A model generated the notes under the pieces. It worked only from the letters and a program-made list of their open reading frames with translations. It was not told where the DNA came from and made no database searches. Positions 12,118-23,500 of a DNA stretch of 64,000 nucleotides are shown in pieces. A program made the position numbers and the translations under genes. Each line of letters starts with the position of its first letter. The stretch's first letter is position 1. Source of the stretch: Paracamarosporium sp. OC-R06-R3 (taxonomy: Eukaryota > Ascomycota > Dothideomycetes > Pleosporales > Didymosphaeriaceae); contig JACVRA010000109.1 of NCBI GenBank assembly GCA_019828545.1, positions 62,001 through 126,000 of the forward strand, given 5' to 3'.

Positions 12118-14877
12118 ATGTTTACTCGATCTGCCACCCTTGGCCTTTTGGCCTCAGCTGTCTCAGCATTTGATGCATCCTCTAGCTCCAATGTCGCCAT
12201 GTACTGGGGTCAGGGTAGCTCCCAGATCTCTCTAAAGGAGGTCTGCAGCGACCCTAGCGTTGACATTGTCAACATGGCTTTCGTGAACCAGTTCCCCAAG
12301 CGAAAAGGCGAATACCCAGGTACAAACTTCGGTATGTGTATCGTTCCCAGTATTTGGCTTGTCTTGTCTTAGGATAGGCACTGCAGGACTCAACTTTTGG
12401 ATTTGATACATATCTTGGGGCTAATTGCGATCCAGCCAACGCATGCGATGACGTCTTCTACGTCGATGAATTTGGCGACAAGTCTGGTCTACGCTCGAGC
12501 TGTCCAACTATTGAAGAAGGCATCAAGACTTGCCATGACAACAACAAAAAAGTCCTGCTTAGCATTGGTGGAGGAGCTCCCATTGATTACTACCTCGAGA
12601 CTCAGGAGATTGCAGAGTATCTTGCCGATTTCCTCTGGGGTGCTTTCGGACCTCTTGATGATGACTGGAAAGACAAGAAGAAGCCGCGCCCTTTCGGGGA
12701 GCAATACGTCGATGGTTTTGACCTGGACCTAGAAGCTTTGATGGATCCCGCACCGTTCGAGGGTTATGAGTACGCCAACTACCACTTTCTTGTCTCGAGG
12801 TGGAAGAACGTCCTCTTCCCTTCCAAAGAAGGCGACTTCTACATCTCGAGCGCACCACAGTGCGTTGTTCCAGACTCAAGGCTGGCCGATGCCATCAGCC
12901 AATCCCACTTCGACTTCGTGTTCGCGCAGTTCTACAACACACCTTTGTGCAACGCACGAAGAGGATATGAAGGACTTGTTTCCACCGAAACGGCTTTCAC
13001 GTTCGATGACTGGGTCGCTTGGCTGAAGGCTCACTCTACCGTTAACCCCAATGTAAAGCTTTACATTGGTTTGCCCGCGGATAAGCTCGCTGCTCCTTTT
13101 GACCCAACTTCCTACCTTGAGCCTATCGAAGCCAACAACGTCATCTCATTCTACAAAAACAAGCACCCTGAGATCTTCGGAGGTGTCATGCTATGGGAAG
13201 CCACCTTCAGCGCGGAGAATACGTGCAGTGGCACGACTTACTCAACCAACATCAAAGCCATTCTTCAGGGCTCGTATCAACCCGAGATCTGCCCCAGTCC
13301 TACCTCCTCGTCCATTGCATCCACTAGTACCACTATTGCAGGGCCTACTGCTATCAGCCAGGACGGAACCTGTGGGCCCAAGAGCGGTAAAACCTGTGAG
13401 GGGTCAAGGTTCGGTGAATGCTGCAGCCAGTACAACTTCTGCGGAAGTTCGCCACTCTACTGCAGTGCCGAAAGCTGTAACCCTCTGTTCGGCCAATGTG
13501 GTGATTCCATAAGCAGCTCAGTGGCTCCAACTATCACCCTTAGTACTGGAGCGTCTTCCATAGTGACGCCTAGCGCATTGCCTTCTTTCCCTGTCAGTGG
13601 CAACTCTACATCCTTCCCCTTCCCAACCGGAGCTGGTGTCAGCATTGTCACTCCTTCAGTCTCCGCACCCTTTCCCGCTGGCAACTCGTCTGTTCCCTTC
13701 CCAACCGGTTCTGGAGTTAGCATCGTCACTCCTGTTCCTATTGGTACTGGAGCCTCCAGCATCATTATTCCATCAGGATCCGCTCCTTACCCTACTGGCG
13801 CTAATTCTTCGACCATTCTACCATCTGGTACTGGCTCGCATGCTACCTCCTGCGCGTCTTCCGGTATTTTCACTCCTCCCGTGGGTCCTTCTGCACCATA
13901 CCCGATCTTTAACGGCTCCCATTCCGCATACCCTACAGCAGCTTCATCGGCTATTGAGCACAGTTACCCAGTCTACACTGGTCCTGGGTACACCATCAAG
14001 ACTCCCGGTGCGGGCGAAGGTTATGTCGTGAAATCGAGCCAGGGTGCGAATGGCTATTCGGCTGGCAAGGCTTCTGTCACTGGCAAGCCTGGCTATGCGG
14101 TTTCGTCTCCTGCCGCCCTCACCACTACCTGCTACACTAGTACGTATTTCTTCACAGTCGGAAGGCTAATTTCGGGTCTCCATTTGGCCCTTGTTCTGCC
14201 TATTGCATTACATTCATTGAGTTGCTAACATCTGTAAAGCTACGTACGTCGACGTCTGCAAGACTGGCTTCACAACTGTTACCGCTACCGTGACCAAGAC
14301 CTACGCCGTCTGCCCCGGATGTGTCGCCCCCACACCTACCCCCAATGAGGTCCCTGAGGGCTGGTATACCACCGTCGCCGTATGCAAACACTGCGGACCG
14401 GAGACTACGACAGTCACCTTGACCAAGCCCATCGAGACTCCCACAGGAGCGGCGTACCAAGGCGCTCATTCTTCCCCAGCTGCTGAGATGTCTCCTTACA
14501 ACTCTGCTCCGGCTTCAAGCAAGGGTAGTTCTATTCCCGCAGCCTACCCCTCGGATGCGGCTTACGTCCCCGGCACCCCCGCAGTTGAGGAGTCTGCTAG
14601 TGTGCCGAACAAGGTATACATCACCGTCGTTCCAGTTCCAGCTTCCGAAGTCCCTGGATACAGCGCAGCAGCAACCTCCGCTGCCTACATGCCTGCAAAC
14701 GGCACTGCAGCATATATTCCCAGCGGAACGGCAAGCAGCACCGGCAAGGGCGCCGCAGCGTACACCGGTGCTCCCTTGTCTTCTTACAAGGCGACTCTTT
14801 ACGAGGGTGCGGCGAGCAGGCTCAGCATTGGCGTGAGCGGAGTGGCGGCTCTAATTGCGGGTGTCCTTCTCTTATAA
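12118..14877 (+). CDS. GH18 class III chitinase with CBM18 and GPI-anchor signal
   Basis: Three exons, 12118-12331, 12436-14139 and 14240-14877, give 851 residues. The first intron must end at the CCAG at 12432-12435: nearer AGs leave a stop or the wrong phase, while this one gives PGTNF-ANACDD and has a GCTAAT branch site. Signal peptide at residues 1-18. The GH18 barrel shows NVAMYWGQG, LLSIGGG and the catalytic DGFDLDLE (acid Glu171). A hevein-type chitin-binding module with eight cysteines lies at about residues 384-427. A Ser/Thr/Pro-rich region with SIVTPS-type repeats, a Cys-containing block and a hydrophobic C-terminus (SIGVSGVAALIAGVLLL) follow, as in GPI-anchored cell-wall proteins. 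It hydrolyses beta-1,4-GlcNAc chitin, probably during wall remodelling. Function is secure; the GPI anchor is inferred. Confidence 0.92.
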
Positions 14878-16198
14878 AACTCTTCGCGTAGGGCCTTCTC
14901 AATTCCTGTTATCTAGCTCTTGTTGTGTAGAGCCTCGTTTGGTTTTTTATTTTATGTATCTAGACTTGATGAATGACGGGCTTGGTGATGAAATTCGGTG
15001 GATTCTGTAGATAACGCAAATATGGTGGACGTGAATGGTCCAGATGCCAACTTTGGAAATCTGTGGCTTCGTGCTAGTACCTCGCGTACCTGAGACATGC
15101 ACGTGAACTCGAGTCTCGGCTGTAGGATACAACCGCAAGTCAGACGTGAGATGTCAGCGTAGCGGGCCTTTGTATTGCACGTTACATGGTTGGAGAGAAC
15201 ATGGACGTCCTGACACTCGACGACGCACTGACTCCTGGTGCACCCGGAAAACGTGACAATACGTTCCTCGAAGGGGGAGATCGATGCTAACAAAGGCGCC
15301 GATGCGAGGGAAAAGGCAGTTAGGGCCGGTGATTGGCCGTCGGCAATGGAGGGAGAGGTCATGGCGAAGACGCTGTCTCGATCAGTGGCCATCCTTGGTT
15401 GGCTTCCTCGAGTCTTCTGCTGCAAAGACACGTCCTTCACCATGACCCTCTGCCCTCGCGTGTCTTGTCTGCGTCCTGCCGCGCTCCTCTCCACGGCACA
15501 GGAGGCCTTTCCGAAGCAGGCCTCGGGCGACATGGGGGAAGACGCCGCCAAGCGATGCGCTGGCAGGACAGACGACATGACACTCGCCGCTTAGCTGCAG
15601 CGCACACTGTCAATTGCGCGTCGGTGAGCTGCAGGCCTCGCAGTGACGCTCTCGACGGCATCCCAGCGAGCAATCCGCCCTCTGGCTGCGCGCCATTGCC
15701 CACGGCGACCCACTACCCGCGAACCCTCCGCTGTCGTCGGCCATGCCCAGCGCCAGCACCTGACGACGCCCATTGTCCGCCGCCATTGCTCGACGGCGCC
15801 CCGTCCTCGCGCGCCTCGCAGCGCTCCGTCGCCTAAGCACAGCCGCGGTGGCTAATTGCAGCGACGGCCAGCGGTGACGTCTCGATACGCGACCACCTGG
15901 CGGCAAGCCGGACAACAAGGCGAGCGCCCGCAAACCCACTCGCGCAGAAAGAGTCGGTGAAGTATGCCCGGCGCCTCGCGGTGCGTTTCTTGTTTGCGAC
16001 CGAGTACGTATACGTCGTGTCTTCAGCGCGTCCCAGCCTCCCAATTACGGCACCACGCACCACGCACCACCAACCACCAACCACCCCAACCACCCGCCTA
16101 CTACCTTGTGCACCCGGCAATGGCACTCTTCCCTGCCGTCTCCCTCACTAACAGCGCGCTCTCCAGGCATTGCAGCATTCCTCTAGCCGTCTCGCTAG
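14878..16198. other. Intergenic region, GC-rich, upstream of coiled-coil gene
   Basis: No supported gene. Open frames on both strands around 15238-15836 and 15437-16126 are mirror shadows of each other in GC-rich sequence. Near 16140-16205 there are several candidate 3' splice sites (CTAAC followed by CAG), consistent with a 5' UTR or upstream exon of the next gene. Confidence 0.45.
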
Positions 16199-18865
16199 TC
16201 TCAGGACCGTCCATCTCACCGCGGCCCATCCCGCAACACCACCACCTCTCCCGGCCGCCGTCGCCTCTGGCGGCGCTCGATTGCCTCGCAGCAGTCCGGG
16301 CCCGCCAAATTGACGTCTACGGGGCCCGACGAGTCCACCCTGCACCAACCCACGCAGCCGCACTCTGACGATACCCACGATAACGACCCTCCCGCATACG
16401 AACCCTACACGACATCCCTACAGCAACGCCAGCAGCAGGCTGCCGACTTCTTCAGGGCCCAGCACAATTACTCGCGAGCCTCGAGTTCCGAGGGCAGCGC
16501 AGCGCATAGCCTCCGTCGCACCCCCAACTTCGACGACGCACGCCAACGGTACCGAACACTGCCTGTCAGCCCCCCGCCGCAACCGACGCAGCGCACCGTA
16601 CGCTTTGCCGCCGAGTATCCACACCTGAGCCCTGGTCCATTCGAAGGCCTCAGTGCGCGAAACCCAGACCAATTCGAGCCGCACCCAGCGCTAAGGATCT
16701 CCCAGCGGACTGCATCTGCGATTCGCTTTGTGCTCGAAGAAGCCCTCCGCTTACCATACCCTTTCACCCCAGACCTTGCTGAGGAGAACGCGTCCATGGC
16801 AGACCTGACAGGCGGGAACCCCGGCCGCGCTGCCAATGGCGGCGCGCGCACTCGGCCCGTTCCTGTTACCCAGTCGGACCGCTCCAATATCGTGACACCG
16901 CAAATGATCATGAACAACCGTCGCCAGCGAGAAGCACGGCGGCAGCAGACAGAGGCCGAGACACGCGCAGCCGATGAGGAACGAAAGGCACAGGAGGAGC
17001 GGGAGCGAAGGAGAGGTGCAGAACGGAGAGCTCAAGCTGCTGGCGTTGCAGGCGCACCCATGAGTCCTGAAGCGGTACTCCGAAGACAACCCCAACCACA
17101 GGAAACGTACGATAGCGGTTATGCCTCGCACCCAGTACAAGGCGGCACTTCGAGGGCACCTGAAGTAATTCCTCCGGCAGCTGCCACTGTTCCCCTAGGA
17201 GGACATGCACAGGATACAACAGCTGGCGCACAGTCTAACAGGCCACGTGCAAACTCCCAATCGCAGCAGCAGCCTCGTCCTGTTCAGCAACCTCCATCTA
17301 CCGCACCAGCGAGCTCTCGACGGCCACCCCCTGTGCAGCATACGCGTAATACATCTGCTCCTGCTGCATCGTCGCAGGTCGGTTCTTCCGCCCCTCCACC
17401 GCCTCCGCCACTGCCAGGTGCTTCTTCGGCTTCTCAACCGCGTCAATCCACGACTTCCACTTTCCCCCATGCCTTTGAACGATGGGAAACACTTTCTTCT
17501 CATTGGGAAGGTCTTACTTCTTATTGGATACGACGGTTGGAACAGAATACGGACGAAGTGCGGCGTGAACCCCTCGCCCAGCAAATGTCTCGTCAAATCA
17601 CGGATCTCTCAGCTGCAGGTGCAAATCTGTTCCACGCAGTTGTTGAGTTACAACGGCTTCGAGCATCATCGGAGCGCAAGTTCCAGCGATGGTTCTATGA
17701 CCATCGCCAGGAACAAGAGCGGGCGCAGGAACGCGAAGCCCAGCTCGAGAACTCATTAAGAGAGGAACGTGCTGCGCGCAATCAGGCTGTAGCTGACATG
17801 GAGCTCATGGCTACGGAGAAGAGAAACGCCGAACGATCCGTGCAAGAGATGAAGCGTGAACTGCAGATATCCAAAGAAGAAGCTAGACGGGCGTGGGAAG
17901 AACTTGGAAGACGCGAACAAGAGGAACGTGACCGTGTCTTCTCTTTGCGGGAAGGTCAACCTACCATGATAGGGGGTGTTCAGGTGCTTCCGACGGCTCA
18001 ACAACTGGGAAGACAAGGCAGTATTTCGCATCGTTCACACGGAGAGGATTCGTATGGTGGTGCAAGCTCCAGCGGTCAAGGAATCGAGCAGCATTATTCG
18101 TATGAAGAAGGGCAATCGCCGACTGACACCGATCCTTTCGTCGAAGGGCAGCATGCGCCCCAGCTCCATGATGAGCCTGAAGCCAAACCGGTCGCTCAGG
18201 GAACTTACGTTCCCTCGGGTGCTGGTGCTTCATCCTCGCGTCCGCCGCCTGGTTTCTCACAAGCAGCCGAGCAACCCCAAGTCCCTGCACCTCTTCGCAC
18301 TCAACAAGCATCCGGCGGTCACCAAGAATCAAGTGGCACACAAGAGTTCTCCGATGATATAAGAACTTCCCAGCCGGAAGCATTCTACCAGCAGCCAGAA
18401 GCTTACCTACACCGGGACACAAGCGGGTCCGTACCAGAGGATGAACGGTCAGCCATAACCTCTCATAACGAAGAGGAGACATCAGAAGGTGAGGAGGAAT
18501 ATGCCATAGACGAATATGGTCACTATATTCTGGATGCCTCTGGGCACCGCGTTCCTTTCCGAGCACTTCGCCAACAAGACTCAGATGAATACGATGTCCA
18601 AGAGGACCGGCGGCGCGAGATCGAGCACCTGCAACGCTATGGCAGTGCTGCGGCAGATCCTAGCAGGTACGCCACGACGTCTTCGGCCGGATCAGGTTAC
18701 CATGGCGGATTCCAGACGTCGAGCGCGCCCGATTATAGCGGATCCGGATACGGTGAGTGGGTCGGTATAAGGCACCATCATCCCACAAGGCTGAGCGATG
18801 TCATGGAAGAAGACGAGAGGAGCAGGACATCGCCCAGCCGAGCTAGCCTAGCAAGCCGGAGGTGA
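16199..18865 (+). CDS. Large disordered coiled-coil protein, unknown function (5' end unresolved)
   Basis: The frame is open from 16199 (just after TAG at 16196-16198) to TGA at 18863-18865. The first in-frame ATG is only at 16796, well inside obvious coding sequence, so the true start is probably in an upstream exon I cannot place. The product has PPAYEPY near the N-terminus, two highly charged helical segments (about 16914-17036 and 17640-17935) rich in Arg, Glu and Gln that should form coiled coils, a short structured block around FERWETLSSHWEGLTSYWIRR, long Pro/Ser/Gln-rich linkers, and an acidic C-terminal part. This looks like a conserved fungal scaffold or cytoskeleton-associated protein. 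I recognise no catalytic domain and offer no function. Confidence 0.75.
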   Translation, partial: SQDRPSHRGPSRNTTTSPGRRRLWRRSIASQQSGPAKLTSTGPDESTLHQPTQPHSDDTHDNDPPAYEPYTTSLQQRQQQAADFFRAQHNYSRASSSEGSAAHSLRRTPNFDDARQRYRTLPVSPPPQPTQRTVRFAAEYPHLSPGPFEGLSARNPDQFEPHPALRISQRTASAIRFVLEEALRLPYPFTPDLAEENASMADLTGGNPGRAANGGARTRPVPVTQSDRSNIVTPQMIMNNRRQREARRQQTEAETRAADEERKAQEERERRRGAERRAQAAGVAGAPMSPEAVLRRQPQPQETYDSGYASHPVQGGTSRAPEVIPPAAATVPLGGHAQDTTAGAQSNRPRANSQSQQQPRPVQQPPSTAPASSRRPPPVQHTRNTSAPAASSQVGSSAPPPPPPLPGASSASQPRQSTTSTFPHAFERWETLSSHWEGLTSYWIRRLEQNTDEVRREPLAQQMSRQITDLSAAGANLFHAVVELQRLRASSERKFQRWFYDHRQEQERAQEREAQLENSLREERAARNQAVADMELMATEKRNAERSVQEMKRELQISKEEARRAWEELGRREQEERDRVFSLREGQPTMIGGVQVLPTAQQLGRQGSISHRSHGEDSYGGASSSGQGIEQHYSYEEGQSPTDTDPFVEGQHAPQLHDEPEAKPVAQGTYVPSGAGASSSRPPPGFSQAAEQPQVPAPLRTQQASGGHQESSGTQEFSDDIRTSQPEAFYQQPEAYLHRDTSGSVPEDERSAITSHNEEETSEGEEEYAIDEYGHYILDASGHRVPFRALRQQDSDEYDVQEDRRREIEHLQRYGSAAADPSRYATTSSAGSGYHGGFQTSSAPDYSGSGYGEWVGIRHHHPTRLSDVMEEDERSRTSPSRASLASRR

Positions 18866-20507
18866 GCCTGAAGGAGTGAACAAGAACGGCGAATCATACA
18901 TTCAACGATATATTTCCATGGGCAAAAAAATGAAGGAGGAGCATTTGTGCGGGCGATTTGTTTGTCAGGGCGGGACTTTGTCGCGGGCTTAATACTAATT
19001 CTGCCTCTCTACAGGCACCGGGGACATTAATTTCCTAGAGATCGGCGTCGATTCCAAGGCATGGCGTGTTATTCAAAGCTGTATATTTTCCGTCTGAGAG
19101 CCATGAGAGCTTGTTCTGCGTCTCGTCTCGCCTCGTCTCGTCTCGTCTTCCGTCCGTCGCCGCTCGTGCCGTCCTCCACACCGTCTACCTGCTACTCTAC
19201 TTTACTCTACTCCTCTCTCCTCTACCTGAATCGACGTCCTACACACCTACCTACCTACCTACCTACCTACCTACAACGACGCTACTACCTAATACCATCT
19301 GTTTATTGTAAGACTGGTCATGTTATGTTATGTTATAGCATCATGTCATATCTTTTGACTGCTCTCCTCTACTGTACACGCGTAATCCACCGTCTATCTG
19401 TCCGCACTACTTCTTTGCTTGCATACACGCATGCATTCTGGTATCGCGCATCGGGACTTCGCATCGAGCTACGTATCTGGAGCATTTTGCGCATGAGATT
19501 GTGCTGGGGTCGGGAGTGTAATTCAGGGAAAGGCGGGCTTGTATACCAGCTTCGGGTTGTCGGTTTCGGAGTGGGAGAAAGAAAGATGGATTGTGGATAG
19601 CGATGTTTTGCCTTGTTCTGGTTTTTTTTTCGTGCGTTTTGAGCGGTTGGATTGGTGCGTGGGGTGTGTTTGATACCTGTTCTGTGCTGTGTCTTTTTTT
19701 TCTGGTGTGAGTATTTTATTTGTTTTTTGAGTGTTGGTTTTGAGCGGGTATATTTGGACGCGTGGCGGGGTTACTGTTGTATGTTTGGTGTGTGTTTGGA
19801 TGTATAAGTACGAGTAGCGTTATGATAGCGTTGGTGTTGGGGGGTGTTTTTGGCTTGTTGGTTCGATTGGGAGTGGATAGTTAGGTGTATGAGGAGGAGC
19901 TATGTTGAATTCAAGATTCGAATGTGTTGAAATGTGTGTCTAAATGTAGGTATATTATCTGTGAATGGGGTAGCTTGTGTGTGAGCACTCAAGTTGTTGC
20001 GCGCCTGTTCATATATTCTCTAGAAAGTTTGCGTGTAGCGTCGCTAATCTTAGGTGATCTTTTGCTGGCAGATTTCCTCGCCACATGCGTCGCAATGTGC
20101 CCCTGAACTTGCTGAGAGGGTGTAGCTTGCAATATAGGGCACAAAATAACTACTTGTGGTCAAAGTAACGATGTGTGAGTGCGCTGTCCTCGTGCTAATT
20201 AGTGCGTCACATCAGCGCCTTCCTTTCTTCAGACCTTACTTTCCTGCTCATTATACCCCCTTTGTAAACTTGAAACAGCGGTATGCCAACAAGTCCAAGT
20301 AATTCATTTCTCTATGCACTGCACGCTTGCAGCAAATGGTATCGGAAGCGGATGATCTGAGGGGCTCACCCGCACTTGAAACTCCCATTGGCCCCCAAAT
20401 TTACGCGACCCATGGAAAGTCCCATATCGCACCCTGCCCAATACCTCTCTCAGCTTCAACTCGGACGCTGCTTTGCCTACTGCATCCGCGAACTCCTCTA
20501 AGAGAAG
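18866..20507. other. Intergenic region with pyrimidine and CTAC repeats
   Basis: No supported gene. It holds a TCTCG repeat at about 19121-19148, (CTAC)7 at about 19247-19274, a TTATG repeat at about 19318-19337 and a G/T-rich stretch at 19600-19880. The right part is the promoter of the NLR gene. Confidence 0.6.
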
Positions 20508-23500
20508 ATGACCGAACCCAGCTCCGAGTTGACACAACTTTGGGAAGAAGCCGTAGACGAGTACCTGAACAAATCGAAGAGGGGTTCAGTCGCGCAAAAC
20601 TGGAAGCTGCCGATCGCTACACAAGCTGATCTTGACAGGCTGATTGAGCAACATGAATCCGACTTTGCACGATTCCGAAGCTCCCGTAAGAGGTTCTGGG
20701 ATGTGCTGATGGCGACAATGGGGCAGTTGCAAACGCTCGGGAACGTCGCACAAGCAGGTCTGTCATTGACGCCATTTGCGCCGGCTGCCGTGGTCGTCGA
20801 GGCTGGAATTTTTCTCATAAGTTCTGGCGCGGCCGTTGCTGAGACGTATGACTCCCTTGAGACCTTGTTTAAGAGGATTAGAGACATCACCGATCGACTA
20901 GACGAGTACTTGAAGGGAACTATCGATCAGAAGCTTCACAAAGTCGTGATTAAGCTTCTTGGCTCACTCCTCGATGTCTTCTACGAAGCTGAAGCCGCCA
21001 TTCGACGTGGAAGAGGAAAGGAGATGATGCGACGCGTTGTCGGCAAAGAGAACAAGATCCAGACTGCACTAGACCGACTCGATGAGTCGGTACAAACGGA
21101 GATAGCTCTCATCACAGCGAAAACATATTCAACGGCCCAACGTATAGACGAGAAGGCCGATAATGAAAGGAACCGAGGATTGCTTCGACGATCGCTCTGC
21201 GCAGAAGCCGCTGCGGATAACGAAGCATTTGGCAAGAACATCGAAGCTTCCCGTCTGTCACGGTCAGGAGATTGGTTGCTGAAGGAGCAGCTTTACGAGA
21301 AGTGGTTCCAGATGGAGTTCCCCGTTCTGTGGATCTTGGGAAAACCAGGTACAGGGAAAACTTACCTTGCGTCACGAGTGCTTTCGCATATCAGACAAAA
21401 CGCTAGGCTGGCGAGCTTTTTCTACATAAGAGAAGGCATGAACACTCAGCATACGCCCGAAGTCATTTTGAAGGCGATCGCTTATCAGATCACTGGGCTC
21501 AACGAAGTATATCGTGAGCAGGCCGTCGCTGTCTGTAATGATGGAGATAGTCTCCTGCTCCCAGAGCTGATTTGGGAGAACCTGTTCGTTAAGCCGTTCA
21601 ACAACGACGAAGCTAAACCATTGTTTATTGTCGTTGATGGAGTCGACGAAGCAACATCGGAAAACCAGGAGCGGATAGTGAAGCTCGCCAAAAAGCTATC
21701 AGATCTGCGGTCCACTACACGCAAATATCCAGCTATTCAATTACTCTTACTAGGACGCCCCGATCTTGATTACAATGTGTCAAACGTATGGCGAGGAGAA
21801 AAGCGCAAACCGAAGATCCTGCACGTAGAGCCATCGTTGTCAAAAGAAGACGTAGAACGATTCATCAAGAAAGGAGTTACAGAGGGCATTCCATTGCTTC
21901 AGAAAATGCGTCCAGGTCCCTCGAAACGACTGAGAAAAGATATTGTCAAGACTCTAGGAAATGGTTCCGATGGCATGTTCATGCTTGCTAAGCTAATGCT
22001 CGCAGAAATCAAAGACATGAACAAACCGGAGCTGATCCGGGAAGCTCTTGTGAAACCTCCCCAGGGCCTCGACGATATGTTCAAGCGTGTTGTGACAAGG
22101 CTAGATGTGATGGGAGGATTCGATAAGGACGACCTTAATGAATTGATCATGTGGGTCGCCTGTGCGAAGCGCGATCTTCTACTTGGTGAGCTTGATCTGG
22201 TGCTGAAATTGAGAGATCTCCGTCAAAATGGTATTGTTGGACTTGAGGACGAGCTCAAGACAAGATTTGGGTCCTTTTTCAGCGTTGTGTCCTCTAACGG
22301 TGATCTGGGGAACGATTATGAGGACGATGTCATATCTGTGGCCGGAAGTGAAACCACGTTAGCAGATTCTCTTCCTGACGAAGGTAGTGGGTCAGAAGAT
22401 GAGCTTAATTCAGAGTCAGAGAACGGGAGCGATTTGGACAACGATGAAAGCGATCACGACGAGGATGAAGATGATGACGATGTACCGCCAAACTTCTCCA
22501 CAGCAACTGTCAAGTTTGGACATGCAAGCGTCGGCCAGCACTTTCGCACAGCTCCATTACACAGAGGGATAGGAATACGTCTCAACCTTGCGCAGGCACA
22601 CATCGCGTTGACCTGCCTTCTTTTCATGACTGACAACATCCCAAAAAGGAAGCAGAGACCTTGGCGCGAGCCGAGCATTTTTGGATATGCAGTAAACCAT
22701 TTCCTGGACCATTTTGGAGAGATAGACTTTGAAGAGTTGAGATCTTTCCACCCTGAGGTCTTCAGGAGACTGTCAGCCGAAGTTTTGTTTCTCTTCAAGG
22801 ATCGCGAATCAATTCGTCGATGGCTCCATTCCTTGACTGATGAGTATAGGTTTATATGTCAGCTCTTCAGCCAGGATACCTGTTCACGTCTCCGGAAGTG
22901 CATATCTGAATCTGGATTTGGTGTTGATGAGACTACAGCATCGCATGAAGAAGGGGCCGCACCAGGTAGAACATTCTTAGAGATTTTGCTGGAACCGTTT
23001 GCCTTCTACGTTGTCGAGGCTTGGCTCGTGCTAGAGTCCTGCAGAAATATGTTTGCCGTGCTTTTCCTTCAAGGGTATTTGTCTTCAGTAAGTATCTATG
23101 CGTTCTATTCGCCAACATTAGCCCAAGACCTCCGCCTGTTGCTCTTTCCTTAGCCAACTATTCTGATCATAGTCACTTTTATTGCATTCCCAACAGCCTA
23201 CAAAGCTAAGCGCAATCGTAGCGAGACGAAAAGTCCTTTGGGCAATGGAAACTGCCTCCTAACCGTCCCTTTGAACACATAGCAGAAAGCATATCGCCAG
23301 AGGAGATTCGCGAAATGGCCTCACTTGGCGGGTCGGAAAGAGATATAAGATGGCATCTCGCTCTTGGCACCACGTTCTTCAAGATAAGGACACGCCAGCA
23401 CCTGCTCGCAGCTGAAGAAGAATTTGACCACGCCATCGAACTAAACGAGGATTCGGAACGCACATGGACAGCGTATCACAAGAAGGCACGTGTTCTTTTA

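Noticed and set aside
12397..12732. 111-codon ORF inside the chitinase
   Set aside because: Wrong frame; the GH18 motifs SIGGG and DGFDLDLE lie in the adjacent frame after splicing.
15238..16126. ORFs of 118-167 codons on both strands
   Set aside because: Mirror frames in high-GC sequence; no family features.
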